DNA from: JABDGR01 sp964561455
Lineage (GTDB): Bacteria > Verrucomicrobiota > Verrucomicrobiia > Opitutales > JABDGR01
Length of the DNA stretch: 64,000 nt
Direction: 5' to 3'
Assembly: GCA_964561455.1 (NCBI GenBank)
Contig: CAZLPS010000011.1
Coordinates: 1-64,000, forward strand
Shown: positions 27,101 through 42,100 of the stretch, piece after piece
Position numbering within the stretch: the stretch's first letter is position 1
Layout of the letters: the number at the start of each line of letters is the position of its first letter
Made by a program: the position numbers and the translations under genes
Notes under the pieces: model-generated
Told to the model about the DNA's origin: nothing
Database searches by the model: none
The model's input: the letters and a program-made list of their open reading frames with translations, nothing else

Positions 27101-30100
27101 GCGCCCTCATTGATAATCAAGGTCGTACCCGTGCCCACGGCGACCGTGGAATTCGCCGAGATACTGCCAGCCGTCCCGTTGCCGATTTGCAGGACATTTT
27201 GGGTGACGGTGGTGTTGCCGGTATAAGTGTTCGCCCCGGTCAGGATCAGATTGTTGACGGTCGCATTCGCGCCGCCCGTCAAGTTGGTGGCCGCGAGGGT
27301 GCTCACCAGTCCGGAACCGTCGTTGCCGGGCGCAAGCACGGGGGTCACCAATCCCGTGATGGTGGCATTGCCGAGCAAGAGGGCCAGGACATCCGACGCC
27401 TTGGAGGTGACATTGGCGTTCACCCCACCGGTAAGCGTAATCGCGGGCATCACTGGCACAATGCCGTTGCCATTGCTGCCGGTGTTGCTCGTGCTGGTTT
27501 CCGCCAGGTTGGCCGTGAGCACCGCGTTTGCCGTGGCATTGCTATTGAGCAGATTGATGATGGCCAGGGCGGTCGAATTCACTGCAAAAGTCGTGCCGCC
27601 CGTCAGCGTGAAGCTGGCGTTGGCCAAGCCACCGTTGGTGTTGCCGGTGGTAACAGCATTGAGAATGGCGTTCGCTGCCGCGTTGCCCGTAATGGCGCTG
27701 ACCACCTGGGTCGAAGTCGCATTGATCGAACCGTTGCTCGCGGTGCTCAGAGCGACGGTGACGATATTCCCCACCACGCTGCTGACCACCGTGCTGGGTG
27801 TGTTGGCCGCGCCGACATACACCACTTGCAGGCCATTGCTGGCGGTGCCGCCGACCTTTGCGGAGAATACGATGCTGGCATTGGTGGTGCCCGTGGTATT
27901 GGTGGCGTTGGTGCCGTTGGTGCCCAAATTCACGATGATGTTCGTGGCATTCGAGAGCGGCGATACCGCGAGTGTGGTATTGGCGGTGCCCGGGTTCACA
28001 TAGCTGACTGTGATGCCGTTGCCCGTGGTACCCGCGTTCTTGGCCGTGTAAATGATGTCCGTATTCGTCGCTCCAATGGACCCCGCAAAGTTGGTCGTGA
28101 AGTTGGCATTCTTACCCGTATTGTCCGTCGCCAGAGCCACCGTGATGGCATTGCCACTCACCGTGGCGCTCAGTGGCGCAAACTGTGTCCCCGGGTTGAC
28201 GTAGCTGATGGTGATATTATTCGCTCCCGTGCCCCCGGCCACCGACGAGTAAAGCAGATTGGCATTGGCACCGACACTGGTGGTCAGCGACGATCCCGGT
28301 GCCACGTTGGCTCCGTTTTGGATCAACCCACCCGCCCCGGACACGATATTGCCGTAAGTCAGGTTCGACGGTTCGGCCAACGATAGATTGCCGCCGTTAA
28401 CCAGGACGCCACCTGCCACCATGCCAAAACCAGTGGTATTGCCCAATTGCAAAGTACCGTTGTTGACGGTTACATTCGCCGTTCCCGGGGTGATGGACAG
28501 GCTGGAATTAAACGTGTTGTTGCCCACCAGCGTGAACGTGCCGCTGCCGGTTTTAACAAGGCCTGCCGGACCGTTTTTCGAGGTAAAGGTCCCAGCATAC
28601 GTACTACTGGCGTTATTATTGCCCACGGTGAGAGTCACATTGGAGATGTCCAGCGCCTTGTTGCCACTGATGCCGCCGATCGTCGCGGCCGTCAGATTGC
28701 CGAAGTTCAAATTGCCGATGTTGGCACCCACGTTGTAACCGATGATAGTCGCGTTTTGCAGCGCCAGCGGGATGCCAAGAATCAAATCGCCCGGCGCCAC
28801 GGAGACATTTACCGGCGTGCCATTGAAGATGATATTGCCCGAAATCGTATTCGCCGCCGTCAACGTGAGGGACGATCCGGTGGACACCCCGCCCGTCAAG
28901 GTGTTGGGCGCCAAAGGCGAGAGCACCCCGCTGCCGTCGCTACCATTCACATTGCTGGCCGAAATCAGACCCGCCACTGTCGCATTGGCGTTAATCGCTG
29001 CAATGAGCTGCTGGGCCGTGCTGATGATTTGCGCATCGGAGCCGTTTGCGAGCGTTACGTTCGCCACGCCGACAGGAGTCCCGGCGCCGCTACTGCCGGC
29101 CGCATTGGCCGCAAGAACCAAGGCACCGGCCTGAGGGCTGGCATTGACAGCGGCAACCACCTGCGCCGCCGTGGAAAACACATTCCCATAGGCGTCCGTG
29201 GCCAGGTTTACGGTAATGGTATTCCCCGAGACCGCAACCGTCAGCGGCGAGTTCTTACCAGTTGTAACATAATTGACAGCAATATTATTGGCGGCCGCGC
29301 CCGTCAGCTTCGACGTGTAGGTGATATTGGAATTGGCGCCCAGACCCGTCGTCAGGGAGGCAAAGCCCGTGGCGTTGCCGGTGCCACCGGCGAGGGAAGC
29401 AGTGGCCAATGCCTTTAATGTTCCGGAACCGTTACCGTTGCCGTTGGCCGCCGTAACCAGCACGTTGGACGATGAATTGCCGTTGATGAGCGCCTCCACT
29501 TGGGTTGCGTTGCTCGTTATTGCCCCCAAGTCATTGGTCTGCAGCGTAATATAAATATTGCTGCCAATGACCAACTCACTCAACGGTTGATTCGGGCCGT
29601 TGTTGAGGTAGGTAATTGTTATGCTGTTGGCGTTCGGGCCGCGGTTGACCGACGTGTATGTAATATTGGTGTTGTTGCCGTTGATATTGCCGGTCGTGAA
29701 TGTCGCAATTGAACTGGTCAAATTCGACACGCCCATGGCGCCCACGAAGCCGCTACCGTCGCTGCCCGGGGCATTAGTGACGGATACCAAACTTCCCGCC
29801 AGCACGCCATTCGTGACGCTGGCATTGCCGAACATGCTGGCGATATTGGCCGCCGTCGTGGTGACGCCACCCGTGGCGTTGGTGCCCAAGTTGACGGTAA
29901 TGGTGCTCAAGCCGCCGGCCAGATTCGACGCCCCAACTGCAACCACGCTACCGCTGCCATTGCTGGTGCTGGCATTGGCCGCCGTGATGACGGCGTTGAC
30001 CGCCCCCGTGTTATTGATCGCGTTAATCACATCCGTGCCCACGGCATTGACCACTCCGGCTCCATTGGTCCCCAAAGTTACCGTAATGACATTGCCGTTG

Positions 30101-33100
30101 AGCGCCGCCGTGGTCGCGACCCCGTTCCCCGTACCGTTTACATAGGTAACCTGATAATTATTACCCAAAGCGCCTTTGGCCCCTGTCCCCGTGATAATGA
30201 CGCTGTTATTGCTCGCCGACGTACCGGTAATGAGCGTCGCATTAACGTCGTTGACCGTCAAGTTCGGGGACTGGTTGGGCAGGCCGGGATTGACATAGGA
30301 AATCGTAATGTTGTTGGCACCGGTGCCGTTCACAGGCGCCGTGTAGATAAGATTACTGTTCGCGCCAAACGCGCTGGTCGAGGCCGCAAGGGTACCTGGC
30401 GCGGTGACACCGCCCGCCAAAGTTGCCGTGGAGGTCGGAACCAGCACCCCCGTACCGGTGTTATTGGTTGCCAATGCCGCGCTCAACAATCCGGAAACCG
30501 TGGCGTTGGCCTGAATGGCCGTTACCAAAGATGCCGCCGTGGTGGTAATCGTGGCTTCCGCGCCACCCGAAAAGGCCCCGGAAGTCGCCGAACCACCAAA
30601 CAAATTCGTGGCGGCCAACTGCGCCAGAGTGCCGTTGCCCAAACTGCCCGTGGCATTTGCGACACTGACGTAATTGGCCAGTGCCGAAGCGTTGGCGCCG
30701 TTTTGGACAGCGTTAATCACATCCGCCGGCGTCGCGCTGATAGTGCCTCCGGCGTTCGTGCCCAAAGTAACGGTTACCGCATATACGCCGCCGGTAAGAT
30801 TGGACGCTCCGGCCATCGCAACGCCGAGGCCATTGCTGGTGCTCGTATTCGCCACACTGACCAGAGAAGTAACCGCAGCATTGCTGGCAAGGGCCCCCAA
30901 GACGTAGGCCGCTTGGGAAATTGCGACGCCCGCCGAGGGATTGGTCGTACCACCAACCAAGTTCGTGGCCGGTAACGAGGATACGACTCCAGTGCCGTCA
31001 CTGACTGAGCCGTTGGTATTGACTGTGGAAGCCTTGATCAGGCCGCTAATCGCGCTGTTGGCCGTAATGGATGAAATGAGGTTGGCCGCCGTTTGGGTTA
31101 CGACACCGGCATTGGTCGCCAGACTCACGTTGATGGCCGTGGTTCCGTTTGCGAGATTGGTTGCGGACTTGGACCCCAGCACGCCCGTCTGGCTGCTGGC
31201 CGCGACGACCAACAATTGGGCGGTCGGGTCGGCATTAATTGCCGCCGCGATATTAGCGGCCGTTTCCGTGGCGTTCACTACATTGCCGGTGGTGCCCAAC
31301 GTCACTGTAATCGAGTTTCCACTGGTGGAAATGCTGCGCGCCGTGGTAACATTGGGGACCACATAAGCGATGGAAATTCCATCTCCCAGCACGCCGTTGG
31401 TCAGGGAATTCGTGGCGTTGGCCGTATAGACGACGGCGTTCACGCCAGTGCCCACGGTCAGGTTGGCGGTTCCATTCGTGAGTGTGAAGGCCGGGCTCGC
31501 CTGGGTTCCGCCACCATTAATAAAGGCGACACTCAGGCCATTGCCATTGGTGGCCGCCAGAACGGAGTTGCCCGTGGTGTTCGCCGCAAATTGCAAATTG
31601 CTGTTCGCCGTCGCAAAGGGCGTGGCGAGAACGGCGGTGCCGTTGCTGGTAGCGAGATTCACCGTGATGTTCCTGCCATTAACGGCGATGCTTTGGGCGG
31701 CCCCTGCGACTCCCGGATTCACATAGGCAACATTAATGGTGTTGCCGAGGGCTCCGCCAGTGGTGGCGGATTCCAAGGCGCTTACGGTGATGGCGTTATT
31801 GCTCCCAACTGCACCCACAACATTGCTGGCCGAAATGTTGCCAACCGCAGCCGATGTCGGGACGCTGATGCCCGAGCCCGCAACGTAGGCAACCGTGATG
31901 TTATTGCCACCCAAACCAAAAAGGCTGGAATTGCCCACATTCGCCGTAAAGACAATGCCCGTATTTGTCGCCACGGAGCCGGTCTGGAGATTGGCATCCG
32001 CGATAATATTATTACCCAAGCTGAAGGCACTGGCTTTGGTGCTGTCAAAACCGCTGGATCCAAAAGTCGGCGCGTCTATCGCTGTAACCATGGCACTGGC
32101 TGTGGTATTGGAGGCAATTAAATTGATAATGTCGTTCGCCGTCGTTTTGATTTCACCCGTGGCATTGGTGGCAAGATTGATATTTATATTATTTCCACTG
32201 ATGGATATTCCAAGCGGGGAATTGCTGGCTAGGGGATTGGTGTAAGTGATGGACGTATTGTTGCCGACTGTGCCGTTCAATTTCGCAGTGTAAAGCAAAC
32301 CGGAATTTGCTACCGGATCGCCGAGCGTCAAATTCGCCTGGACGCCACCACCGCTCACGCCACCGGTCAGCGACGTGGGCGTCATCGCCACGGCGGCAGA
32401 ATCGCCTTTACCGGCGGAATTGGAATTAAGGAGAGCAGACGCGAAGGGACTGGCCGCAGTCAGCGAGTCCACTACATTGGCGACTGCGCCATTAATCAGA
32501 TTATAGGTCACCACGGTGCCGCTGACGGTTACGTTGGACGCCGTCGCCAGGCCGGTATTGATGACCACGAAGATATTATTACCATTGGCGCCGGCGCCCG
32601 CTTGAAACGTAGGATTGGCCGCAAAAGCAATGACTGCATTGCCCGTGCCCGGGCTGGTCAATGCCGAGGTCGCATTGGCTGCCGTACCGAGGTTCACCTG
32701 CACATTGTTGCCGTTGACGGTGAAGCTGGTCGAGGCGCCGTTGACTTCCGAGTTAACGTAAGTGACGTTCAAGGCATTGCCATTGGCGCCGCCGCGGTTG
32801 GTGGAGTTGGCACTGAAGACCAAGTCCCCATTGGCCACGCCCGTATTGGTCGTGTAAGTGGCCGTCGTGTTGGGCGTGGTGCCCAAGTTCACCTGGACAT
32901 TATTCCCGGTGACCGTGAAGCCCAACGGGGCTCCGACGCTCTGGGAGTTCACAAAACTAACGTTCAGATTATTGCCCAGCATGCCGCTCATCGTGGTGTT
33001 GCTCGTGCTCGCCTTGAGGACCACGTTGTTCTTGCTGCCCGGGAGCGCGGTGGTAAACGAAGCCTGGGTGGAATTGGAATAGCCGTTCTGTTGCAGTGCG

Positions 33101-36100
33101 CCCGCGCCGGAAATTACCGTGCTAAACGAGCCATTTTGCGACTGATTGAGAATGAACTTCTGCCCCGCGGCAATCGCCACGCCGCCCGCCATCGCGCTGT
33201 CCGACGCCGCACCCAAGCCGTCGCCCAATTGCACCGTGCCTGCAGTAATGGTGGTGGTACCCGTGTAGGCGTTTGCGCCGGTGAGGACGAGAGTCGAGGC
33301 CGTCGAATTCTGCACCACCTGGCCGGCCGTGCCGACGATGGGTGCGCTAAAGGTGAATACCCCCGGCGCTTCATTAAAGGTCAGGAAACTTCCGTCTTGG
33401 ACGGCGGAAGTGGCCAGGGAACCATTGGCGGTCAAGTTACCCAGAATGATCGTACCCGCGCTAATCTGGGTGACCCCCGTGTATGATTGCGCGCCCACCA
33501 GCGTGAAGCTGTTGGTGCCCGATTTGTTCAACTGGCCGGTACCGGAGAGTACGCCGGTGTAAGTGGTGGCCACGCTGTTGTTGCCCACGGTGAGCAAGAT
33601 GGACGTGCCCGTATTGTCCACCAACGGAATGTTGGCGTTGCCGGTCAAACCACCCAGCGAAACCGCGCCGCCGGCGCCGCCACCAAAGATCAATCCGCCG
33701 CTGGTGATGGACGAATTCGCCACATAAGTGGAATTCTGCAGCGCCAGCGAGTTGTTGGCCACAAGATTGCCGCCGCCAGCGGCGATGGTCGTCGTGCCGT
33801 TGTAGGTATTGGCGCCATTAAATATAATATTGGCCGACCCAACGATGGACAAATTACCACTGCCCGTGACATTATTGTTCAAAAGATAGTTGCCACCCGA
33901 TCCGGCCACGGCCGTCGCATTGACGTTCAACGTGAGGTTGGTGTTGGCCGCAGTCAGGGCAATGTTGCCCGACACGCCACCGACGCCAGCCGGGCTGCCG
34001 TCGCCCAATTGCAGAGTCGTATTGTTGCCCACGCTCGTGGTGCCGAGATAGGTGCTGTTCGCCATCAAGACAATCGTCTTGCCGGCACTGTTGGTGCCCA
34101 AGGTCAGTCCCGAATTGGCTCCGGTGCCGGAAATGGCGGAAGACAGCGTCAAGTTGGCGCCCGTGGCGATATTCATCGTGATGGCCGTGCCATTCCCCAA
34201 AATCAAACCTTGCACGGTCGGGTCAAAGGTGGAGCCCGAAGGCCACGTCAAGGTGCCGTTGTTAATCGTGATGTTCCCGGTGCCAAAATTGGTCTGAGCA
34301 TTGCTCGGCGCCTGGAACACAAGGGTGCCGTTGTTTAACACGGTGCCGCCGGAATAATTGCTGAGATTGCCACCCAGCGTCAGGGTGCCGGTGCCGTTCT
34401 TGACCACGGAACCGGGGCCGGTGAAATTGCCCGTGTACGTCATGCTGCTGCTGACGGAGCCCAAATTCAAAGCCACCCCACCGCCAGCATTATTGATCAA
34501 GGCCAGGTCGCGGTTACCGCTGAACACGGCGATGTTCGCCGAAGTTACCGGCAGATTGACGGTATTGTTCGCGAAACCGAAGGCCAGATTGCCGCTGGTC
34601 GTGGAGTCATAAGTGAGGGTGGTGTTCTGCAAGGCCAGCGGATTGGCCACCACCAAGGTGCCGGCCGAGATTGTCGTCGCACCGGTGAAGGTATTCGCGG
34701 CGGTCAATATCAAGTTGGTAAACGGCGCGCCCAAGGCCGTGGCCGATTGCGTGGACACCACGCCCGTGCCATTGGAACCCGCCGCCAGGGCCGGCGTGAC
34801 CAAGGCGGTGATGGCCGAGCTGTTCGCCCCGCTGGTCAGCGCGCTCAAAACTTGCGCGGCCGTGGCGTTGACGACGCCGTTGGCGTCCGTGCCCAGCGTA
34901 ATCTTGATGGCGGTGCCAGTCACCGACGCCGTGGTCGGAACCAGGGTGCCATTCCCCGCGACAAAGGCGATCGTGATGTTTCCGCCCGCCGCTCCGGCAT
35001 TGGCCGTCGTCGCATTGAACGCCAGCGCGGTGCCAGTCACGGCATTGCCCGTGGTCAAATTATATTGCGGCGCGATCAAAGGTGTGGACGAAATGGCCGC
35101 AACCACTCCCGTGCCGTTGGAACCGGCGGCGAGATTTGGTATGACCAGGGCCGTCGCATTGGCATTGGCCGCAACCGCAGCCAATACCTGCGCGGCGGTC
35201 GCGTTAACGGTGCCATTTCCGTCGGTGCCCAGCGTGACGGTGATGTTCTTGCCCGATACTCCCACAATGGTCGGCGCATTGGCGCCGCTGCCGTTGACGT
35301 AGGTGACGGTGATTCCCGCGCCCGCGACGCCTGGATTGGCGGTGGTCGCCGCATAAGTAATGGCGGAGCCCGCAGCGGTGGAACCCGTGGTGATTGAGTA
35401 AATGCCGCTGACGTTCTGGCCGGCCTGGCTGACGGAACCCGATCCGGACAAGACTTGCGAATAAAGCAGATCCAAAGGCTCGTCGAACTTCAAGGTACCC
35501 AGATTCGACAGGGCCGAATTGACGAGGAAGCCGGAGATGGTGCCATTGCCCAATTGCAAGGTGCCGCCCGCGCTGTTGGTGGTCGGCCCAAAGAAGGTGT
35601 TATTGCCCGTCAACGTCAAAATGCCGCCGCCAACTTTGATGATGCCGCCCACCCCGACCAGGGCGGTGGACAAGGTGACGTTGTTGTTGTTCGTGTCGAA
35701 GGTATTGATGTCACTGGTTGGCCCGGTGCCCAGGTTCGGGTTGAGGATGCCGGAAATGTCCGTCGTAGTGTTCGCCGCCCACTGAATGCCGCCGCCCAGC
35801 AGGGTCAGGCTGTACGCGCCACCTGACAGGAACGTCGGATTCTGCGAGGCCACGACTCCCGTGCCCGCGCTGCCCGGTGTATTCGCCGCCGTCAACATGG
35901 CGTTCGCGGTGGCATTGCCATTAATCAAACTGACGATTTGCGCCGCCGTCGTCGTACTCGTTCCATTATTGTTGGCCAAATTAACCGTAACGGCGTTCCC
36001 CGTAATGCTCAACGTCGGCGAGGCCAGGTTGTTGGTGCCCGTGGTGTAGGAAACGGTGATGTTATTGGATGGCGTGCCAAGGGCGTTGGCGGTGTAGGTG

Positions 36101-39100
36101 ATGCTGCTGTTGGCGTCCACCAGACCGGTGTTCAACGTCGCGTTCGTCGTACCGTTGCCAAAGCTCTTGACCGAGAAGAAATTGACCAAGCCCGCATCAA
36201 TGGTGACACCGCCGGTGAAAGTATTGAAGCCCGTGAGGGTCAGCGTACCCGGCCCAATCTTGGTCATCGAACCGGCGCCGCCACCCGCCAGGTTGGTCGT
36301 GGCCAACGGCGCTACAATCCCGTTGCTACCCGTCGTGGGCGCCACCGTCACCAAAGCAGCGACACTGGAGTTGTTCGTAACGGCGTCCATGACATTTTGG
36401 GCGGTGGCATTGACCACGCCCGTGCCATTGGTACCCAGGGTAATCGTGATGGCGTTGCCCGAGACGCTTGCCGCGGTCGTGACGTTGTTGCCAATACCGG
36501 CAATGTAATGCACCGTGATGTTATTCGCGGCCGTGGCATTGCCGCCCGCCAGGCTGGCGTTCGTCGCGTTAGCCGTAAACACGAGATTGCTGTTGGCCGC
36601 GCCGAAGTTGGTGGTCAGCGTCGCATTCGCGCCATTGATAACGCCCGAAAAGGCGCTGCTCGCCCCGCCTTGGCCAATAGTGAGCGCCACCGGGACGTTA
36701 TTGTTATTGCCCAAATTAAACGTGCCATTGCCGGAGACGCCACCCAAGGTTGCCCCCGCCAGGGTCCCAAAGCTGAGAATACCGCCGCCGCTATTGATGT
36801 TCACCGTGCCGTTTTGCAGGGCGAGCGCATTCCCCAAAGTCAGGGTGCCGGCATTCAAGAACAGTTGGCCCGCGAACGTATTCGCATTGGTCAGCGTGAG
36901 TGCGCTCGAAACCGCATTAACGCCACCGCCGAGGTTGAACGTGCCGTTGGTCACGATGCCCGAGCCATTGCTGTTGGAGCCCAGTGCCGCCGTCAGCACC
37001 GCGTTGGTGGTGGCGTTGGAATTGATGGCGGTAAGAATGTTGCTCGCCGTGCTGATGATGTTCGGATCCAAACCCCCGGCCAAGCCCTGGGTGTCAAACG
37101 CGGTCACCGAGCCATTGCCGGCACTATTGGCGGCCAGGCCCACCGTCACCAAATTACCGGCCGTCGTATTGCCGTTGATCAAAGTAACGATGGCATTCGC
37201 CGTGGACGCCGCCGCATTGATGGTCGGCGTCGCGCCCGCCGTGAGATTAGTCGGGGCCACGGCGGTGACCAACCCGGAGCCATCGCCGTTGGCAAGGGTG
37301 GCGGTCAGCAAAGGGTTGATGGTGGCGTTACTGTTCAGCAGAGTCCGGATGGACTGGGCCGTCGAGGAAATCGCGCCGCTCGAGTCCGTGGCCAAATTCA
37401 CCTGAATGGCGGTGGCGCCGCCGGCCAGATTGGCCAGAGAAGTCGCGGTGACAATGCCCGAGCCGTTACTCGTGCTCGTATTCGACGCGGTCACCAAAGC
37501 GGTGGCGGCCGGATTGGCGTTAATGGCACTGATGACACTCGCGGCGGTGGCATTGACGACTCCGGTCGCATTGGTGCCCAGAGTAACAAATACCGTGTTG
37601 CCGCTGACCGCGACCGCCGTGGGAGTCAAATTACCCGTTCCGTTCACATATTGCACGGCAACGCTGCCGCCGAAGATACCGGCGACACTTGAATTTGCCG
37701 AGCTGGATGCCAAAGTGATGCCCGTGTTGCCGCCCACGGTGCCGGAGTTCAACGTGGCCGGGGTATAGACCGGGGAAGCCAGACTGAGGGCCGCGTTGGT
37801 GACATTCGGATTCACATAGGCGACAGTGACATTATTGAATACCGCTGACTGCAGCGGTGACGTGAAAGTAAGGTCGGAATTCGTGCCAATGCTCGTGGTG
37901 CGCGCGGCGTTAACGCCGTCGGCGTTCGTCGCCAAATTCACCACAATGTTCGCGGCGTTTATACTAAGGCCCAACCCCGCGCTGCTGGTCAACGGATTTG
38001 CATAGGTAATGTTAATGGCATTGCCAACCGCGCCGAACTTGCTGGTCGCATTGGCGGTAAAGGTCAGGTCGCCATTGGCGCCAAAATTAGTTGTGGTGTT
38101 CGCCGCCGTGCCGTTGCCGTCCGTCGCCAAGGACACCGTAAGGACGGTGCTGGCGCCGGTGCCAGACAACGTCACACCCAACGGCGCGTTATTGGACTCG
38201 GGGTTTTGGTACTTGACCGTAATTCCGTTATTCGCCGTGCCGCCAGTGACGGCGCGCAGGTTCAAGCCAGTGTTGGCCACCGCGAGATTGGTGGCATTGA
38301 CTGCCGCAATGCCGGGGTTGACGGAAATATTGCCGTTGCCGCTGATCAGCCCGGAATAAGTGATCGCCACCGGCTGATTGAAATACAGCGAGCTATTGTC
38401 CACCAGATTGCTGGAAAGATTACCGCCGCCGTTGGTAACGTTGCCCAACGCCAGGGTGCCGGTATTGATAAAGGTGCCGCCGGTATAGTTGCTTCCTCCT
38501 GCGGCCAAGGTCAGGATGCCCGTGCCCGCATTCACCGCCAAGGACCCGGGCCCGGCCAAGCCTTTGGCGGAAATCGTGACATCGTTGCTGTTGGTGTTGA
38601 AGGTGGCGTTGCCCCCGGCCAGGCCATTGGTGCTGCTGAGCGCGGCGCTTACGTCCGTGTTGGTGGCCTGGGCCCACACCAGCGTGGCGTTGCTGATGGT
38701 CACATTCGGGTTGGCGCCAAAATTATTGTTGGCGTTGAAATTAACCGCACCGTTGGTGATCGCGGTAGCGCCCGTATACGTATTCGGCGTCTGCAGCGTG
38801 AGGGTGCCCCCGCCAACTTTGGTGACGGTGCCACCTTTGCTGCCCGTGTCGGTCAGAGTGCCGTTAAAGGTCGTGCTCAGGCCGCTTTGCCCAATGGTCA
38901 GATTGACCGCGCCACCAATGGAGTTGGACAAATCCGTCGTCGCATTGCCGGCGAGACCGCCGATGGTGATGTTGGTCAGGCTGGCGAAGCTGAGCGTGCC
39001 GCCGCCAGTGATCAGCGTCAGCGTGCTGTTTTGGAGGGCGAGCGAATTGCCTAGAATCAGCGTACCAGCACTGACGGATGTCGCGCCGGTAAAGGTGTTA

Positions 39101-42100
39101 TTTCCGGTCAAGGTCAAGGTGCCGTTGCCCGCTTTGACGATGCCGCCGGTGCCGGTCAGCGCCGCACTCAAAGCAACATTATTGCCGTTCGTATCAAGGG
39201 TGCTGTTACCTGTGATGTTCTTGTTCAACTGAACGGAAATATCGAGGTTGTTGTTCAAGCCCCATTGCAGTCCGCCGCCGGCGAGGGTAACGTTGCCGAT
39301 GCCAAAATTGCTCAAGGTGCTAAAGTTAATCAAACCACCGAGGGCGACCACGCCGCCGGTGAATTTATTGGCCACCGCCAGGGTCAACGTGCCATTGCCG
39401 GCTTTCACCAGGGTGCCGTTGCCAGACAGAGGGGAGTTGAAGGTGATGTTGTTGCCGTTGGTGTCGAATGTGTCATTCCCCGAATTGGCCGTGATATTGC
39501 CGATCAAACCGCCGAACGGCCCCTTCAACTGGCTGGATATGTCGAAGCTCGTGCCCGGCGCCCATTGCAATCCGCCGTTGAACAAAACCAGATTGCCCGT
39601 GCCAAAATTCGTGCCGGTGGTAAAATCAATAAACCCACCCGTAACGGTGGTGCCGCCCGTGAAAGTGCTGGTCCCGCTGAGCGAGAGAATCCCGGTGCCG
39701 GTTTTGACCAGGCTGCCCTTGCCGAAGAGCACGCCGCTGTAAACCGCGGGGCTTTGCGAGCCGATGATGCGCAGCGCGACCGCATTGCCCGTCACGGCAT
39801 TGGTCAGCGAGATGTTTTGGTTTCCGCTTAAGCCGCCTAAATTGATGGTGGCCAAATTGCCGTAACTAAAAGTACCATTGGTAAAGTTTAAAGTGGCATT
39901 CTGCATGGCATTGCCACTGGTTATGGCCAGCGTGCCTCCCTGAAGATTGACGGTGCCATTGAGGGTATTGTTCGCCGTCAACGTCAACGTGGTGGCCGTT
40001 GCAATGGCGCCACCGCTCAGATTGGTGGCGTTCATTCCAGTGAGGAAGCCCGTGCCGTCATTGTTGGGTGCCAGGGCGGCCGTCACCAAACTCTGCACGG
40101 CGGAATTCCCAGTAATAGTTGACAGCAAGAGGCTTGCGTTGGTCAAGACGACGGGGTCTTTGCCGCCGGCCAGACTGGTTGCGCCCAAGAGAGAGACCAC
40201 GCCAGTCCCCGTCTGGGAACCCGGAAACGACGGTGTGACCAGGGCCGACACGGCGGGGTTTGCATTGACTAACGCCACCACCTGTGCCGCCGTGGACGTA
40301 ACGGTGGAATTTACACCGACCGTGCCGTTATAACTCGTGTTGCCAAAGAAGACACCGCCCACCGTGGACGGCTCAGCGAATGCCGCCACAGCGCTATTGC
40401 CCGTGTTCGCGGCCAATACCAAAGCGGCAATGGTGGCATTACCATTTATCGCGGTAACAACCTGACCAGCCGTGGTGAGAATGTTAGCCGACGCACCGCC
40501 GGAAATTGTCAAAGTGCCTGGACCTACAATGCCCGTACCATTATTGCCGGACGCTGTCGCCGCCGTCACCAACGAACTCACGGTGGAATTGCCATTGATC
40601 AAAGATACAATTTCCGAACCATTCGTCGTGACCACGCCGTTATTATCCGTGCCCAGATTGATGGCAATAGTGGCCCCGGTCGGCAAGCCGAAAGAATTAC
40701 CTGCCGTGGCGTTGGTGAATGTGGTCACGGTGAGACCCAGCGGCGTATTGGGTATGCTTGAATTCGTATAGGTAACGGTAATATTATTCTGCCCAATCAA
40801 ACTTCCAGCCTTCGCCGAGGTGAATCGAACCACGCTGTTGGACGTCGAGTTGGCGGTGAAATTTCCGGCCGCCGTGGCAACCGTGACATTGCCGTTCTTG
40901 CCGTCATTGGCACCCGTGGCCAGATTGACAATAATGGTGTTGCCGCTCAGGCCCAAGCTCAGGGCAGCGGAATTGGTTTCGGGATCCACATACAAAATGC
41001 TGTAATTGTTGTTCGGCACCGTGCCCTGCTGGGTCGCGATGTAATTGACAACGTTGGTGGCGGCAGTTGTGCCGGTGTTGGCGGTCGCATTGACGCCGCC
41101 CGTGTTGGCCAGATTGATGGTGACCAGGTTGCCGCCGCCGGGAGTCTGAGTGACTGTAGCGGTGGTGGCGGCGGTGGCCACCAGGGGATTGACATACTTG
41201 ACGCTGAGGTTGTTGCCGAGGGTGCCAAACTGCGTCGAAGCGTTGGCGGCAAAGGTTACGTCGTTGTTATTGGCAAAATTGGTGGATAGGCTGGCGCCCA
41301 AACCCGAGCCGTCCGTGGCCAGATTCACCGTGACGGTACTGCCAGCGATGCTGAAGGTGGGTACGCCCGAGGCCGTGTTCGTCTGGGCAGTGGTGGAGTT
41401 AGAGGCCCCGGTGTTGTAGGCGACTTTCACACTGTTGCCCCCCACGCCGACGCCCGAGGTGGCGCTATAGATAATGTCGTTGTTCACGCCGGCATTGGTC
41501 GTGGTCAGCGTGGCCGCCTGGCCAGGGGTCGCGGTTTGGTTCAAATTACCCGAACCGGAAATTGTGCCATTTACCGTGACGGCGACCGGCTCGGCAAACA
41601 CCAGAGTGCCGTTGTTCACAATCGGCACGCTGAGATTCCCTCCCAAGATGGAAATGCCGCCGGCATTGGAGAAGTTACCCAGTTGCATCGTGCCACCCGT
41701 GATGGTCAGGCCGGTGTCCGTCGCGTTATTGGCCAATATCAGGGTGCCGTTGCCAGACTTGGTGATGACGCCGGAGGAATTGATGGCGATGCCCGCCAAG
41801 GTAATGTTGTTTCCGTTGGTGTTGAACGTGGCCCCGCCAAGGTTAAGGCTCGAGGACGGACCAAAATGCGTGGAAACGTCGCCGTTATCCGCCGAGTTGG
41901 TCAAATAGTTGCCAGTCCATTGGACGCCGCCGCCGCTGATGTTCATCGTGCCCGTGCCCAATGCGGCCATGTTGCCAAAAGCAATCAGGCCGGCGGTGGA
42001 ATTTACGTTGCCCGTAAAGAACGGATTGTTGGAGTTTAGCGTGAGCGTGCCGGTGCCCGATTTCGTCAGATTGCCCGGGCCCGAAAGAACGCCCGCATAA

